From Lentinula raphanica (taxonomy: Eukaryota; Basidiomycota; Agaricomycetes; Agaricales; Omphalotaceae), in contig JANVFP010000011.1 in the NCBI GenBank assembly GCA_027919835.1, positions 868,001 to 932,000 of the forward strand: a DNA stretch of 64,000 nucleotides, read 5' to 3'. Of the stretch, positions 23,683-33,802 are shown piece by piece (the first letter of the stretch is position 1; each line of letters begins with the position of its first letter). The translations under genes and the position numbers were made by a program. Below the pieces are notes generated by a model. It ran no database searches, was not told the origin of the DNA, and worked only from the letters and a program-made list of their open reading frames with translations.

Positions 23683-25641
23683 ATGGAACTCACTGATGAA
23701 GCGAAAGACTGGAAACATATCAACCTACTTCCTATAAGGCAAGCTGAAGATGGTTCCAATAATTACAACGAGTTCAAGCGAAAATCTATGTTCGAGCTCG
23801 ACGCTGCAGGTTATTGGAAATTCATCGACGGCCCCGACTACAATCCTCCCCAGATCCCTGTCCTTCAACCTACTCGAGAGATGCGTGGCTTAGATCTTGC
23901 AGGAAATCCTACGACAATCAGAATTCCTGGCAATGAAGCAGAAGTACAAGCTGCGCGCGATAGAGCAAAAGTCTGGCTGGAAGGTGATAAGAAAGCCTTA
24001 GCCATTATCGTCAAAGCAGTGCCAGTCGAAAGACTATACCTTCTTGAAGAATGCTCTTCCGCACACGCAGCTTGGAAAGCACTCAAAAACGAGTACGAGC
24101 CCACGAACACTCTTTCTGCGTTGACGATCATGCAGCAGATCATTGGTAACCAGTGCAAGCCTGAAGATGATCCTGTCGCGTGGTTGGAAATCATGATCCG
24201 TTTGTACAGTCGTCTACGAGATGCAGACCCGAAGATGATGTCCGACTGGGATTTCGCCAAACACCTCATTACGTTGATGACAAGAGATGAAAACTGGAGG
24301 TACTGTCGTGATGAGTTGAGGAACAAACTCAGAGTTGCCGAAATCGCTGGTCGCCCTTTCCCTTCACAGACTGTGATTCGTCGTCTCAAAGACGAAGAGG
24401 TTGAGCTAGGTATAGCTCCCTATGTAGCTTCACTCAACACGATCATGGCGACGAAAGGAAAGAGTGTGGGACATAACCAAGCAGTTCCAGGCGTATATTC
24501 CGCGAATGAAATGGCGAACAATGCATCTGGTTCGCGTCAGCTTCATAGGGACGATAGGAGATTCAAACCATACACTAACCAGCGTGGAGCTCCTACCAAT
24601 AATCGTGCTTCTTCCTCTACATTCAACCCGAATCTCATCTGCGAGAACGCTTACTGCGTATTCCCTCAAGGCCATTCGATGGAGACCTGTTTCGTCTATG
24701 GCGGAGGAAAAGCCGGCCAGTATCCAACCAATTACAACGGTCCTCGCGACCTCCATCTATCGCCGAATGCTAGAGTCGCAGCACGACGAAAGCAAACGTT
24801 GGACCGAATCAAAGGGAAGACCACTGGTACTGGTACTCGTTATAATGGAGGAGGAGGAGGTGGTGGTCGATATGCAGGATTAGGAGTTGCAGCAGAAAAC
24901 CCTGAGCCCACCAACATTCCGGATGATGAAGATCCACCTATGTATGCAGGAATGGTAGAAGGCGGTGGTGATAATCTTGAAGAAAACGAAAATGAGAGGC
25001 TGTTGGAAAGAGTGGAGGATGAGTTTGCGTTTATGATGGATATGGCTGCACACCCAGAACTTGAAGAGGCGAACGACGACGAAGTCCACATTGACGAGGA
25101 AGTGAAGATTAATGCTGTTGCGTTGAATCTTGAAGTTCCGCAGAACGACTCGGTTAATCATGATACTGGGGCGACAAGACACATCTTTCGTGAACGTAAA
25201 TTCTTCCAAGACTACGAAACCCTTGAAACACCTATTCAAGTTCATGGGTTTGGGTCGAACTTGTCAGCTGCAGCTGTAGGAAAAGGAACCGTCGTCTTAC
25301 AAGCGAAACTCAAGAACACCACCCGTTCATTTTCCCTCTCCAACGTCCTTCATATTCCATCCGCGAGGTGCAATTTGATCTCTGGGGCTAGACTCGATAA
25401 GAAAGGAGTGAAAACAAAGACTGGTGACGGCCAAATCACATACTTTAACTCTCGAAACATTCCCTTTGCGACTGGAAGCGTTATACGGGACCTCTTCAGG
25501 ATGGATGTGGCGCCAGTAGAGAATGAAGATGAGATGAAAGAAGAAGTCAACATAGCTGCGATGATTCCGGAAGTAGCCGATTTGTTTGGGATCAACGCCG
25601 AATCCGAATTCGCTAGACGAGTGGGTTTTACCACCGTCTAA
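23683..25641 (+). CDS. gag: copia gag and protease
   Basis: 652 codons. The N-terminal half is a UBN2-type copia Gag (from MELTDEAKDWKHINLLP). A zinc-knuckle-like set follows near residue 325 with spacing C-x4-C-x5-H-x4-C (CENAYCVFPQGHSMETC), a variant of CCHC. A glycine run lies near residue 390 and an acidic stretch near 420-480. The aspartic protease active site DTGA is in VNHDTGATRHIF at about residue 495, and GAG-pre-integrase sequence begins near the end. The frame stops at TAA 25639-25641, just inside the segment that should continue into the integrase H-x-H motif; the continuation lies in the -1 frame. Confidence 0.9.
   Translation: MELTDEAKDWKHINLLPIRQAEDGSNNYNEFKRKSMFELDAAGYWKFIDGPDYNPPQIPVLQPTREMRGLDLAGNPTTIRIPGNEAEVQAARDRAKVWLEGDKKALAIIVKAVPVERLYLLEECSSAHAAWKALKNEYEPTNTLSALTIMQQIIGNQCKPEDDPVAWLEIMIRLYSRLRDADPKMMSDWDFAKHLITLMTRDENWRYCRDELRNKLRVAEIAGRPFPSQTVIRRLKDEEVELGIAPYVASLNTIMATKGKSVGHNQAVPGVYSANEMANNASGSRQLHRDDRRFKPYTNQRGAPTNNRASSSTFNPNLICENAYCVFPQGHSMETCFVYGGGKAGQYPTNYNGPRDLHLSPNARVAARRKQTLDRIKGKTTGTGTRYNGGGGGGGRYAGLGVAAENPEPTNIPDDEDPPMYAGMVEGGGDNLEENENERLLERVEDEFAFMMDMAAHPELEEANDDEVHIDEEVKINAVALNLEVPQNDSVNHDTGATRHIFRERKFFQDYETLETPIQVHGFGSNLSAAAVGKGTVVLQAKLKNTTRSFSLSNVLHIPSARCNLISGARLDKKGVKTKTGDGQITYFNSRNIPFATGSVIRDLFRMDVAPVENEDEMKEEVNIAAMIPEVADLFGINAESEFARRVGFTTV
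25623..25629 (+). promoter_or_regulatory. candidate -1 ribosomal frameshift heptamer G GGT TTT
   Basis: In gag frame the bases read G GGT TTT, matching the X XXY YYZ pattern of -1 slippery sites. It lies ten bases before the gag stop. Shifting here reads on as ...GF-YHRLMGHIDIKGL, restoring the H-x3-x-G-H start of the integrase zinc motif. A one-base indel would look the same, so only other copies of the element can decide. Confidence 0.5.
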
Positions 25642-28600
25642 TGGGGCATATAGACATTAAAGGCCTCAAGCAAGCGACCACTGGTTTACCAGTGAATAAT
25701 GTGGAGGTCAAACACTGTCGTATCTGCGCGCTTGCAAATATAAAACGTCTCCCTTTCCCAAAACGATCCCATACACGAGCAGATCGCCCTCTTTTTCGCA
25801 TTCATTGTGATATTTGTGGACCCCTTCCAATTGGTTACGGCAATTTCCGCTACTTCATCATCTTCGTCGACAATTATTCTCGCTACATCGTCATCTACTT
25901 TCTGAAATCCAAATCCGACGCTTTGAAATGCTTCATTGAATTCCGACTAGCAGCAGAGAAATACCTGGGCTACGATCTCGTCATTCTCCGTATTGACAAC
26001 GCCAGTGAACTCATCTTTGGAGAGTTCAAGAAATACTGCGAGGAGAACGGAATTACTTTTGAGCAGACTATTCCTGACGCTTCACAACAGAACGGAGTTG
26101 CCGAGAGAACAATTCAAACAATTGAGTACATGATGAGGGCTATGCTGGTAGATGGACGCTTATCCTACTGGTTTTGGCCACTCTCTGCTCAAACTGGTGT
26201 ACATATCAAGAATCGAGTTCCTCATTCTGCTCTACCTCCTCATACCACTCCCTTTCAACGTTGGTTCAACAAACGCGCTGATCTATCTCACTTACGTCCC
26301 TTTGGCGCTCTGGTTACTGCCCGGAAAACTAACTCAGATTCACTCAACAAAGTCGTTGAACGTGGAGAAGAAGGCCGTTTTGTAGGCTATGCCCGGAACG
26401 CAAAAGGTTATCTCATCTACTTTCCGCACTCGAAAACTATTCGACCACGTCGTGATGTGGATTTCCATGGATTTCCAGTTGATTTACCTGCGCCGCCTCC
26501 CTCCGAATTTTTATGGGATGATATTCCATTCGAATTAGAGAATCGTTTTCGTGACAAGGAACGTATCAGTATTGAAATTGAATCCCAATCGAATCCTACA
26601 GAGCAGTGAGTACTTACTCACTAGCTCACTATCAGAATACTCATCGAATGCATATATAGAAATACGAATTCTCTTCAATTGAACCCTACATCGAATCTAC
26701 CTTCATCGAAACCGCTACAGAACCAAAACGAATATGTTACCGAATCTTCGTAAGCCATAATCGTATTACCGAAATAACGAAACTAAGGGTGTATAGGTCA
26801 CCCAATATTGATCATGACATCGTAATGCAGGATCCGACAGACAACGAACCACTTGCTACTCGAAAACCCACTCGTATTCGAAAACTACCTGCCAGATACA
26901 TCATCAACGGATCCTTCACTTCGGCTCACTCGGAAAAGGAGGGGCTGGATATCTTGATCAGTATCCTCGAATCCGAAGATGAAGAACTCGAGGTAGAATG
27001 TGACCGAGCGGAACTCGAAAAGCTTACCCAGCGTCTTGTCGAAGCAGAAATTGCCTACGCCGGTGCAGCCTTGACCGAACCCATAGATGACCCTCAGGCG
27101 AAAGATCCAAAATCAGTAGAAGAAGCGAAACTGTCGAACTACTGGTCGCATTGGCTAGCTGCGATATACGAGGAACTCGAATCACTCAAACAGAAGGGTG
27201 TATACGAAGAGATAGATCAGCTTCCACCGGGAAGAAAGGCGGTCGACTCAAAATGGGTTCTCCATATCAAACGAGATCGTGATGGCCTCATATCGCGGTT
27301 CAAAGCTAGGCTGGTTGCGAAAGGATTTACGCAGATTCCTGGGCAGGATTTCACGTACACTTTTGCTCCTGTTGCTCGTTGGGAATCCATGAGAACGATA
27401 CTCACTCTCGCTGCGGAACATGACATGGAGCTACGTCAAATTGACGTCAAAACAGCGTTTCTGAACGGACCTTTAGACGAAGAGATATACATGTGTCAAC
27501 CTTCCGTTGTAGGAGATGGGTATTGGCAACTACGAAAAGGCCTGTACGGCCTTAAACAGTCAGGTCGTCAGTGGTATCTGGAGTTGAACTTGAAATTAGA
27601 ATCGATAGGCTTCAAACGAACAGAAAGCGACTGGAGCGTCTATCTACGATCCACTCCCACAGGTGCTCGATCATACATCACCACTAGTGTGGATGACATG
27701 CTCATTGCATCCAACTCTACACGAGAATCTGATCTGGTCATCAAAGAGCTATCTGCTTTATTCGAAATCACTGACAATGGTTCACCAAATTTCCACCTGG
27801 GATGCGGGATCGAGCGAAATCGGTCAAATCGTACCATAAAGATCAGTCAACAGTCATATACCGTGTCTATACTTCGCGAGTTTGGCTTCGAAAACTGTAA
27901 CTCTGTCACAACACCTATGGACCCGGGAAAACGACTGATGCCGCTCGCTACTGCGCTCTCGAAGGAAGAAGCCAAACGAATCCAAAATTTTCCATATCGA
28001 ACCATCGTCGGGAAGTGTATGTACCTGTGCACATGTTCCAGACCGGATATCGCATATACTGTGCGTGAACTTGCCAGATTCATGGCTTCGTACGGTCCCG
28101 AACACATTGCAGCAGCAAAACACCTACTTCGTTATCTGAAAGGTACTCAATCGTATGGAATCTTTCTAGGATCGACCAACGTCATGTATCCAAGTATTCG
28201 AGCCCTGACAGATTCGGATTGGGGTATGGGAGAGTCGAGGAAGTCAATATCAGGATTCTTGGTTCTACTGGGCGATTCACCACTATCTTGGAGTTCGAAA
28301 CAGCAGACCGTCATAGCGTTATCTTCCTGCGAAGCCGAATATCTAGCGTCGACACACTGTGCAAGAGAAGTATTATGGTTCCGGAACTTCTTTACAGAAT
28401 TAGGCTTCCCTCAAAAGTCACCGACCACGATCTTCTGCGATAACCAAGGAACTATCGCATGCACTCATGATCCTCACGCTCATAGCAAAATGAAGCACAT
28501 ATCTATTCGAGAACATTTCATTCGCGATTGTGTGGCGAAACAACAAATCAACATTGTATACGTATCCAACAAAGAAAACATAGCTGATCTATTCACTGAA

Positions 28601-28708
28601 CCATTACACCGGACTCTACACGCACGATGGACCAGGTTACTCAACCTCGATGCGAGTCAAGGAGGGGTGTTGAATACTGACTCTACATCTTCGGTCTCAT
28701 ATCAGTAA
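25641..28708 (+). CDS. pol: copia pol: integrase, reverse transcriptase, RNase H
   Basis: The -1 frame is open from before 25641 (first ATG). Integrase: zinc motif (YHRLMGH...CRIC), catalytic Asp in IHCDICGP, Asp in LRIDNASE, Glu in VAERTIQ. The frame stops at 26609. Removing 26606-26659 (GTGAGT...TATATAG, 54 bp) and 26750-26796 (GTAAGC...GTATAG, 47 bp) gives one continuous frame into the RT. RT: KWVLHIKRDRDG, IDVKTAFLNG, KGLYGLKQSGRQW and TTSVDDMLIA, where Ser replaces the usual Tyr before VDD. RNase H: TDSDW, SSCEAEY, CDNQG and ADLFTEPL. The stop lies 41 bases inside the 3' LTR. Confidence 0.85.
26606..26659 (+). other. putative intron 1 in copia pol
   Basis: 54 bp, donor GTGAGT, acceptor TATATAG, with CTCAC/CTCACTATC as possible branch sites. 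Contains in-frame stops. It falls in the non-conserved linker between integrase and RT. Confidence 0.55.
26750..26796 (+). other. putative intron 2 in copia pol
   Basis: 47 bp, donor GTAAGC, acceptor GTATAG, ACTAAG as possible branch. Without removal the frame stops at TAA 26751-26753. With both introns removed the shift (101 bases) exactly connects the integrase and RT frames. Confidence 0.55.
28659..28667 (+). other. copia polypurine tract
   Basis: AAGGAGGGG immediately before the 3' LTR, the expected plus-strand primer. It is also within the RNase H reading frame. Confidence 0.8.
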
Positions 28709-28894
28709 ATTTTATCTTATCGTTTATCTCTATCCTTATCTTGATTACTAAAGCATGTATTGTCTCACTGGGACGAAGCAAGCCCCTTAACGAGTCTTGC
28801 TTCGTACCAGGTATATTGATTTCTGTAACTCTATGTGTACTGTACTAACGAGTCTTGCTTCGTACCAGAATCTATATTTTATCAACCTTTAAAA
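28668..28894 (+). repeat. copia 3' LTR
   Basis: Same 227 bp as the 5' LTR with no difference found by eye, followed directly by the target duplication GCGCC. Confidence 0.95.
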
Positions 28895-29020
28895 GCGCCG
28901 TCGATGACAGTGAAGCTGAGCATCCATCTCTCCTCAGTCCCCTTCATAAATTTTGCTTTGCTTTCATGAATTATCGTGTGATTAGCTACATAGGTGCATT
29001 GCCTTCTGGAGACGTACCAT

Positions 29021-29250
29021 CATCATCAGGAAAAATCTATCTAGGCCCAGGTTGCCTAGAGACACCCCCAAAATCCCAGGCAGTTCAAAGTCTTTGAAAT
29101 GATTTTAAGTCAACCTTATGTCTCCAGGCTTACCTGAGTTGCTTTGAAAATCTTTGAAAATCTTTGAGAATCTCTGGGAAGCCTGGGCAGCCTGAGCTTT
29201 TGGGGGGTGTCTCTAGGCTCTTTGGGCTGAAGGTATTTTTCCTGATGATG
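29021..29250. mobile_element. foldback MITE-like element 1
   Basis: The two ends are long inverted repeats: CATCATCAGGAAAAAT at the left and ATTTTTCCTGATGATG at the right. Pairing continues inwards over about 50 bases (GCCTAGAGACACCCCC against GGGGGGTGTCTCTAGGC). The centre contains short AAATCTTTGA repeats. 230 bp, no coding capacity. I could not define a target duplication. Confidence 0.75.
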
Positions 29251-30142
29251 CTGTGTTATAGGAGAGATTTGAACTCTCAGGCCCAGAGGACAGAGATACG
29301 ATCCGTCGATTCAATCTTCAAAACGGCCATGGGAGTTGTTGGATCTGGACGGAGGCAACAAAGTGTACAACAATTGCCAAGGAAGAGAGGCTGCCTATAG
29401 CCTTAGGACGTTAGTTAGTAGGAGCACCCGACACGGATAGCTGTAACTTGAACGTGCACACCTGCATAACTTAGAGAGGGATGATTACCATCATGGTGAC
29501 AGAAACGCATCCTAATCCTGAGCCACCTTGATGTGTTCGTCGCCAATGATGGCGTTGAGCTTTTAGCTACCTGTTTTTTCGAAATTGGCTTGGAAGTAGC
29601 CTGCTAGTAAGGAACTGAGGCACCCCCATGTTCGGATTTTCCAAACTCCGACCTGATGCCGAAGAGATTCCGAGCATATGAGTCATGCAATTCCTCACGT
29701 GAAATGCCAAACGCGCGCGTTTTCGCGTTGTTCAAGTTGATTTCTTTCGTCGTCCACCTTCATTCAACAGAGTCCTTACTATATATGAGTGGGGACAGCC
29801 TGAGCACTGGCTCTCCATCTTGTCTCTCTTTTACCACTTCCGGACCTTGATTCGCCCTCCTTTACCCCATGATATCCATGATTATGTTTTGGAGCCTGGA
29901 ATCTGCAAAGCGACTGGAAGGTAATGTATTTCACCGGGTATATGATTCTCTTAAGTACAAGAGCTGGAGAAGGTATCTGAGGATCATTGTCTGAAGAAAA
30001 CCTCGAACATATATATTTCCTAATCTTATCTCTACATGATAACCGGCTCTGACCGGCGCACTGAGCGGACTTTGAAAATTCTGAACATGAGGGTCCCTCA
30101 GTTCCTTACTACCAGGCTGTTATTCAACGAACGCGTTTACTC

Positions 30143-30434
30143 CATCAGGAAAAATATTCTCATCTCTAGAGTCCCCAGAGATACCCCCCCATTCCTAGGC
30201 TGCTCAGAGATTTTTGTGAACTTTGAAAGATCAAAAAACATCCTAGAGATCCTAAAAGATCCTGAAAGCATTTGAAAGCACCAGAAAGCACCAGAAAGCA
30301 CCAGAAAGCACCAGAAAGCACCCAGAGAATTTTTAGAAGCCTCAAAGAACTCAGATACTCTAGGCTCTCTGAGACTACCTAGGAATTGGGGGGTATCTCT
30401 GGGGACTCTAGAGATGAAAATATTTTTCCTGATG
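30143..30434. mobile_element. foldback MITE-like element 2
   Basis: 292 bp bounded by CATCAGGAAAAATATT and its complement AATATTTTTCCTGATG. About 60 bases per arm are nearly perfectly complementary (CATCTCTAGAGTCCCCAGAG against CTCTGGGGACTCTAGAGATG). Same family as element 1 by its shared CATCAGGAAAAAT terminus. The centre carries a decamer tandem repeat. Non-coding. Confidence 0.75.
30281..30320 (+). repeat. 10-bp tandem repeat CCAGAAAGCA, 4 perfect copies
   Basis: Four perfect copies preceded by two degenerate ones (30261-30280), in the loop of foldback element 2. Confidence 0.85.
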
Positions 30435-31029
30435 TCTTCGTTGAACTATCAGATTGGCTAGCGAGGCTAGCTTGGAAGTGCCTCGAAGTTCCGAGTCACA
30501 GCTTCCAATCATCGGCATATATTAGCAGATTCCGTGGTGTCTTTTTGATATTTGAATCGAACAGGCTGTTGGACTCGTGTGTTGGAATAGGACTCAGTGA
30601 AAGGTCTCTGTGCCAGAAGTTCGAAGCAGAACTTCGCCTGAGCATGAGGAATAAGCTGAAGCGAGGAGTATCCAGCGATTGAGCTGTTTCCGCAAATGTG
30701 GCGTTAGGAAATATCAAGGTAGTGGATTGAATGAGAGTGAGTCGGTCTGCTGCGATTTCTTCCTGAGTGTTGGCGTTCAAGGAGGATGAGCCGGGAGCCA
30801 GGGGACAATTATGTAATCTTCTTTTTCCTTCTCCTCCTCCTCCTCTCTGAGAGGTCTTTCAATGACAATGGTGAAGACTTTGCTCCAATCACTCGAAACT
30901 TTTCGGGGCCACGGCTGGCAACAGTGACTAGCTGGTCCAGCTAGTAACAGGGAAAGACGAGGAGCGGCCTGAGGCGAGAAGAGACGCGTTCAATATCAAA
31001 AAATAGTCAGATGACAGAGAGTCCGCACC

Positions 31030-32197
31030 ATGATCTGCACTGATGCCGCCAGCAGCCATACCCCAATTCAGCGAATTTCTGTGGCTAATCCAGGTATATC
31101 CAGCTTATCTCGGACAATGAGCACATCCAGTGCCTCAGAATCCAGCAGCATATTCACCAGTGGGGGAACGTTTACTTCATCATCAACCGTTCCAGGACTT
31201 GGCTACCTCTCTGGCAAAGTCATCAAACGATTTGGCTCTGCTGTAGTCAACGGAGTGGATGCCATCCTTATTCGACGTAGGCTGGCTCAGATTGAGGACA
31301 GCCTTGGCCCAACGTCTGATGGTATAGTCGAGACGCCTGGTGTTGTTCAATCTCTGTATAGTGATTTACTCGAACTTTCACGGTCTGCTCTATGTCTTTC
31401 TCAGTGAATTATCCACCATTATTGATTGCCAATCATTAGTCCAGTATACAGCTTTACCATACGGACACGAGCAATTCGTGTAATCATCAGCAAAGTTGGG
31501 GCGATGGACTTTCAAGATTTGGCACGAGCCATGATAGACTGGCCACTACCGGAATCGTATGATCTCTTGAAAGTCATGATGGCATGTTTGCGCCAGGAGT
31601 TGAGGTATGTGTTTCTCCTGAGTATTTAGTACTACGAGTACTGAGCGATGTTGATCAAGTTACTCTGAGACAAAATCCGTAAACACCGACTCGGAATCAG
31701 AGAAATCTGCGCGTTTGGATTTATTCTATGCTGCTGGTAACGAAGCCTATAAGAGTCAACTGCCATTCAGGTTATCAGACGGCGTCCCACGGAGGAGCTT
31801 CGCAGCAGTCTTCCTCTTGTTTATCGCCTTCACAGTCGCTTTGAGCTCCAAACCTTCGTTCTCGAGACTTGTTCTCGAGTCTGGCCTTCTTTCCCTCATC
31901 AAAGACATCTACCCCAATATCACATCAACGACACTCGAACGACAAAGCTACTTGTTTCCAGCCTACTTGGCAGTAGAAGCCCTCCTCGAGAGTTTGGATC
32001 CAGAAGTGGATTCTGTCTATATAACCCAGTTGAAAAACATGCTTGATGATGAAAGTTCCCAACAAGACACTTTGACTCCCATCCGCCTCGCCATTTCACA
32101 ACATGATCTACCGGCGTTGAAATCTTGGGAAAGCCTGATCTATTACTTTGGGGCTCTGGGTCTGGATCCGAGATGGGAGCGCTCATTTTCTCGGTGA
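31030..32197 (+). CDS. hypothetical protein, three exons, about 351 aa
   Basis: Exons 31030-31382, 31440-31604 and 31660-32197 join in frame over introns of 57 bp (GTCTGC...CATTAG) and 55 bp (GTATGT...ATCAAG). I do not recognise the family. An alternative start is MSTSSASESS at 31117. The N-terminus is Ser/Thr-rich, then comes a segment GKVIKRFGSAVVNGVDAILI. The last exon has one hydrophobic helix (AAVFLLFIAFTVALSS) within helical repeats that could be ARM-like (inference). It lies head to tail with the next unknown gene, 278 bp apart. Confidence 0.6.
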
Positions 32198-32475
32198 AAT
32201 ACATAACCAGATATGTATGCCGAATGAGAAGTCTTTGAAACACAGAAACGTCCCTTTGTAACTCAAAATACATACGTACGGACAATGAACTCGATCACAG
32301 ATCCTGTCTTCCATTCTTTCATACCTCTTCATTGTATTGACCTTGTCTTGCAGCCTATCAAAGGGAACGACTCATTTCCTTGATATGAATGGGATAAGAG
32401 AACTCATATAAGCAACGTCCGTCGAACTCAGTTTCGCCACCGCACACCTCCTCTCTACAACCACAGTGCTCCGAA

Positions 32476-33703
32476 ATGCGTGAGATACCTGAATTCGTAC
32501 GTTCTTCCTGACTGCTGTCCTTCGAACGTATCATCTAATGACAGATCGTACATCTTTCAGAAAACCATTCCAAAGGGCCACACTTTCGTGGCATACACCC
32601 AACTCTTCCTAACCTCCATCTCGGCGAAGAGGATCCAGAACGACTTGTTTGCGAGGGCTTTACATCGCGACCCTCTTATGTATGACCTTGACGGGTTGAC
32701 AGGTGAGCACTGAACCAGAACACTCCCCTCAGGCTTCGGAATCGTCTCTGACCTGGGCCTCTACCGGCTGACTCTGCAGGGCATGATTCCTTGGGCGCAT
32801 TTGCGTTGGTCGAAGAACATTTCGAGATCATCATGAAGAGCGTAGCAGACAAGAAATGGGATTTTGTTTATGCTTTTCTGGATGCGTTCTTGATGTACAA
32901 TTTCCGCTCCTGTCCGAAACCTATGGGTACGCTCATCTGTACCATCGCTCTTCTTCTTCGTCATGCTGATCAGCCCTGAACACACAGGAATCAAGGACGC
33001 GGAGCGAAAACATGGTCTACTCCGGCTCTACGGTGCATGCGTCGTCCGAACGCTCGTGGAACTCGACAAACAAGGCCGTCTCAACACAGACAACTTTCCC
33101 GGGCTCGAGTACTTCCTCCGATACACGATCGAATGGAGCCAGTGGGCGAAGGAAGAGCTGATGTTTCGTTGCCAGCTGAGCAATGACATTCTCCCGCATG
33201 TGGATGTCTGCAAAACGATTGCGCTCCGGTTGTTCAAGAATCAGACCGTGGACGATCGTAATGTCCACTTGACTCGTATCCGCGAATGGGTCGAGTGGCT
33301 TCGACCCAGAGCTACCGAGGGTGATCTTGATCATGCGGGCTTGAAAGTCTGGGTTCAGAACTGGATCAAGGATGAGTGGCCATCTCTGCTGCTCGGAGCT
33401 AATCCGTGGTATGGCGACTCTTTCGATGGAGGAGTTCACGAAGAATTGCCGTTGCAGGATCCGAGACTCGACCTAGAGACGCAGTGGAGTTGGTTTTCAT
33501 CTTACACTAGGCAGAATCCTCTCATTCCGCCGAATGATCTGAGTTGGGAGTTTAGGTATTGGCCAGAGGAGCAACTTGAAATGCATCGCAATGAAAGGGT
33601 CTTCGAATCACCCTTGAACCATGTCAGGGGCGATGACAGCGACGACGACAGTGATAAAGAATCAATGGGTTGGGGAATGGAACGTTCATTCTGGAATATG
33701 TAA
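32476..33703 (+). CDS. hypothetical protein, four exons, about 341 aa
   Basis: Exons 32476-32496, 32561-32702, 32780-32926 and 32988-33703 are all in frame. The first exon is only 7 codons (MREIPEF) before a GTACGT donor. No known family recognised. The protein is soluble and rich in Trp and acidic residues, with no signal or membrane segment. It contains KDAERKHGLLRLYGACVVRT and a run of tryptophan-containing helices, and ends with an acidic DDSDDDSDKES tract. Confidence 0.65.
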
Positions 33704-33802
33704 AAAAGTAGATCAATGTATTGTTCTCGTTATAGGTCGCATTGACCATCATGTACATGTTCGATAGCGCTAAAGCAGATAGAACGTACGGACTTGCTCC
33801 AT

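Larger units (their letters stand above)
23378..28894 (+). mobile_element. young full-length Ty1/copia LTR retrotransposon
   Basis: Two 227-bp LTRs, identical by eye, flank a gag-protease-integrase-RT-RNase H region in copia order. The insertion is bracketed by the direct repeat GCGCC (23373-23377 and 28895-28899). The primer site GGTTATGGGCCCC (23605 on) matches the internal initiator-Met tRNA type used by Drosophila copia, and a purine tract precedes the 3' LTR. Identical LTRs imply a recent insertion. The coding region is in three open frames that connect by a -1 shift and two putative introns, so it is either unusually expressed or already defective. It sits downstream of secreted protein C. 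Confidence 0.95.
28900..31029. other. repeat-rich non-coding stretch
   Basis: No gene supported. It contains two foldback elements (29021-29250 and 30143-30434). The segment 29320-29500 (AAGGAAGAGAGGC, GTAGGAGCACCCGACAC) is related to 18420-18560 behind secreted protein A, so it looks like the original downstream flank of member C, now displaced by the copia insertion. Confidence 0.5.

Noticed and set aside
23865..24389. Long minus-strand frame opposite copia gag
   Set aside because: It mirrors the third codon positions of the gag frame and has no domain; a shadow.
30143..30434. CRISPR-like array because of repeated CCAGAAAGCA
   Set aside because: Units are contiguous without spacers, and the sequence is eukaryotic and inside a foldback element.
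31920..32285. Minus-strand frame opposite the 31030-32197 gene
   Set aside because: Shadow of a spliced plus-strand gene with better frame continuity.
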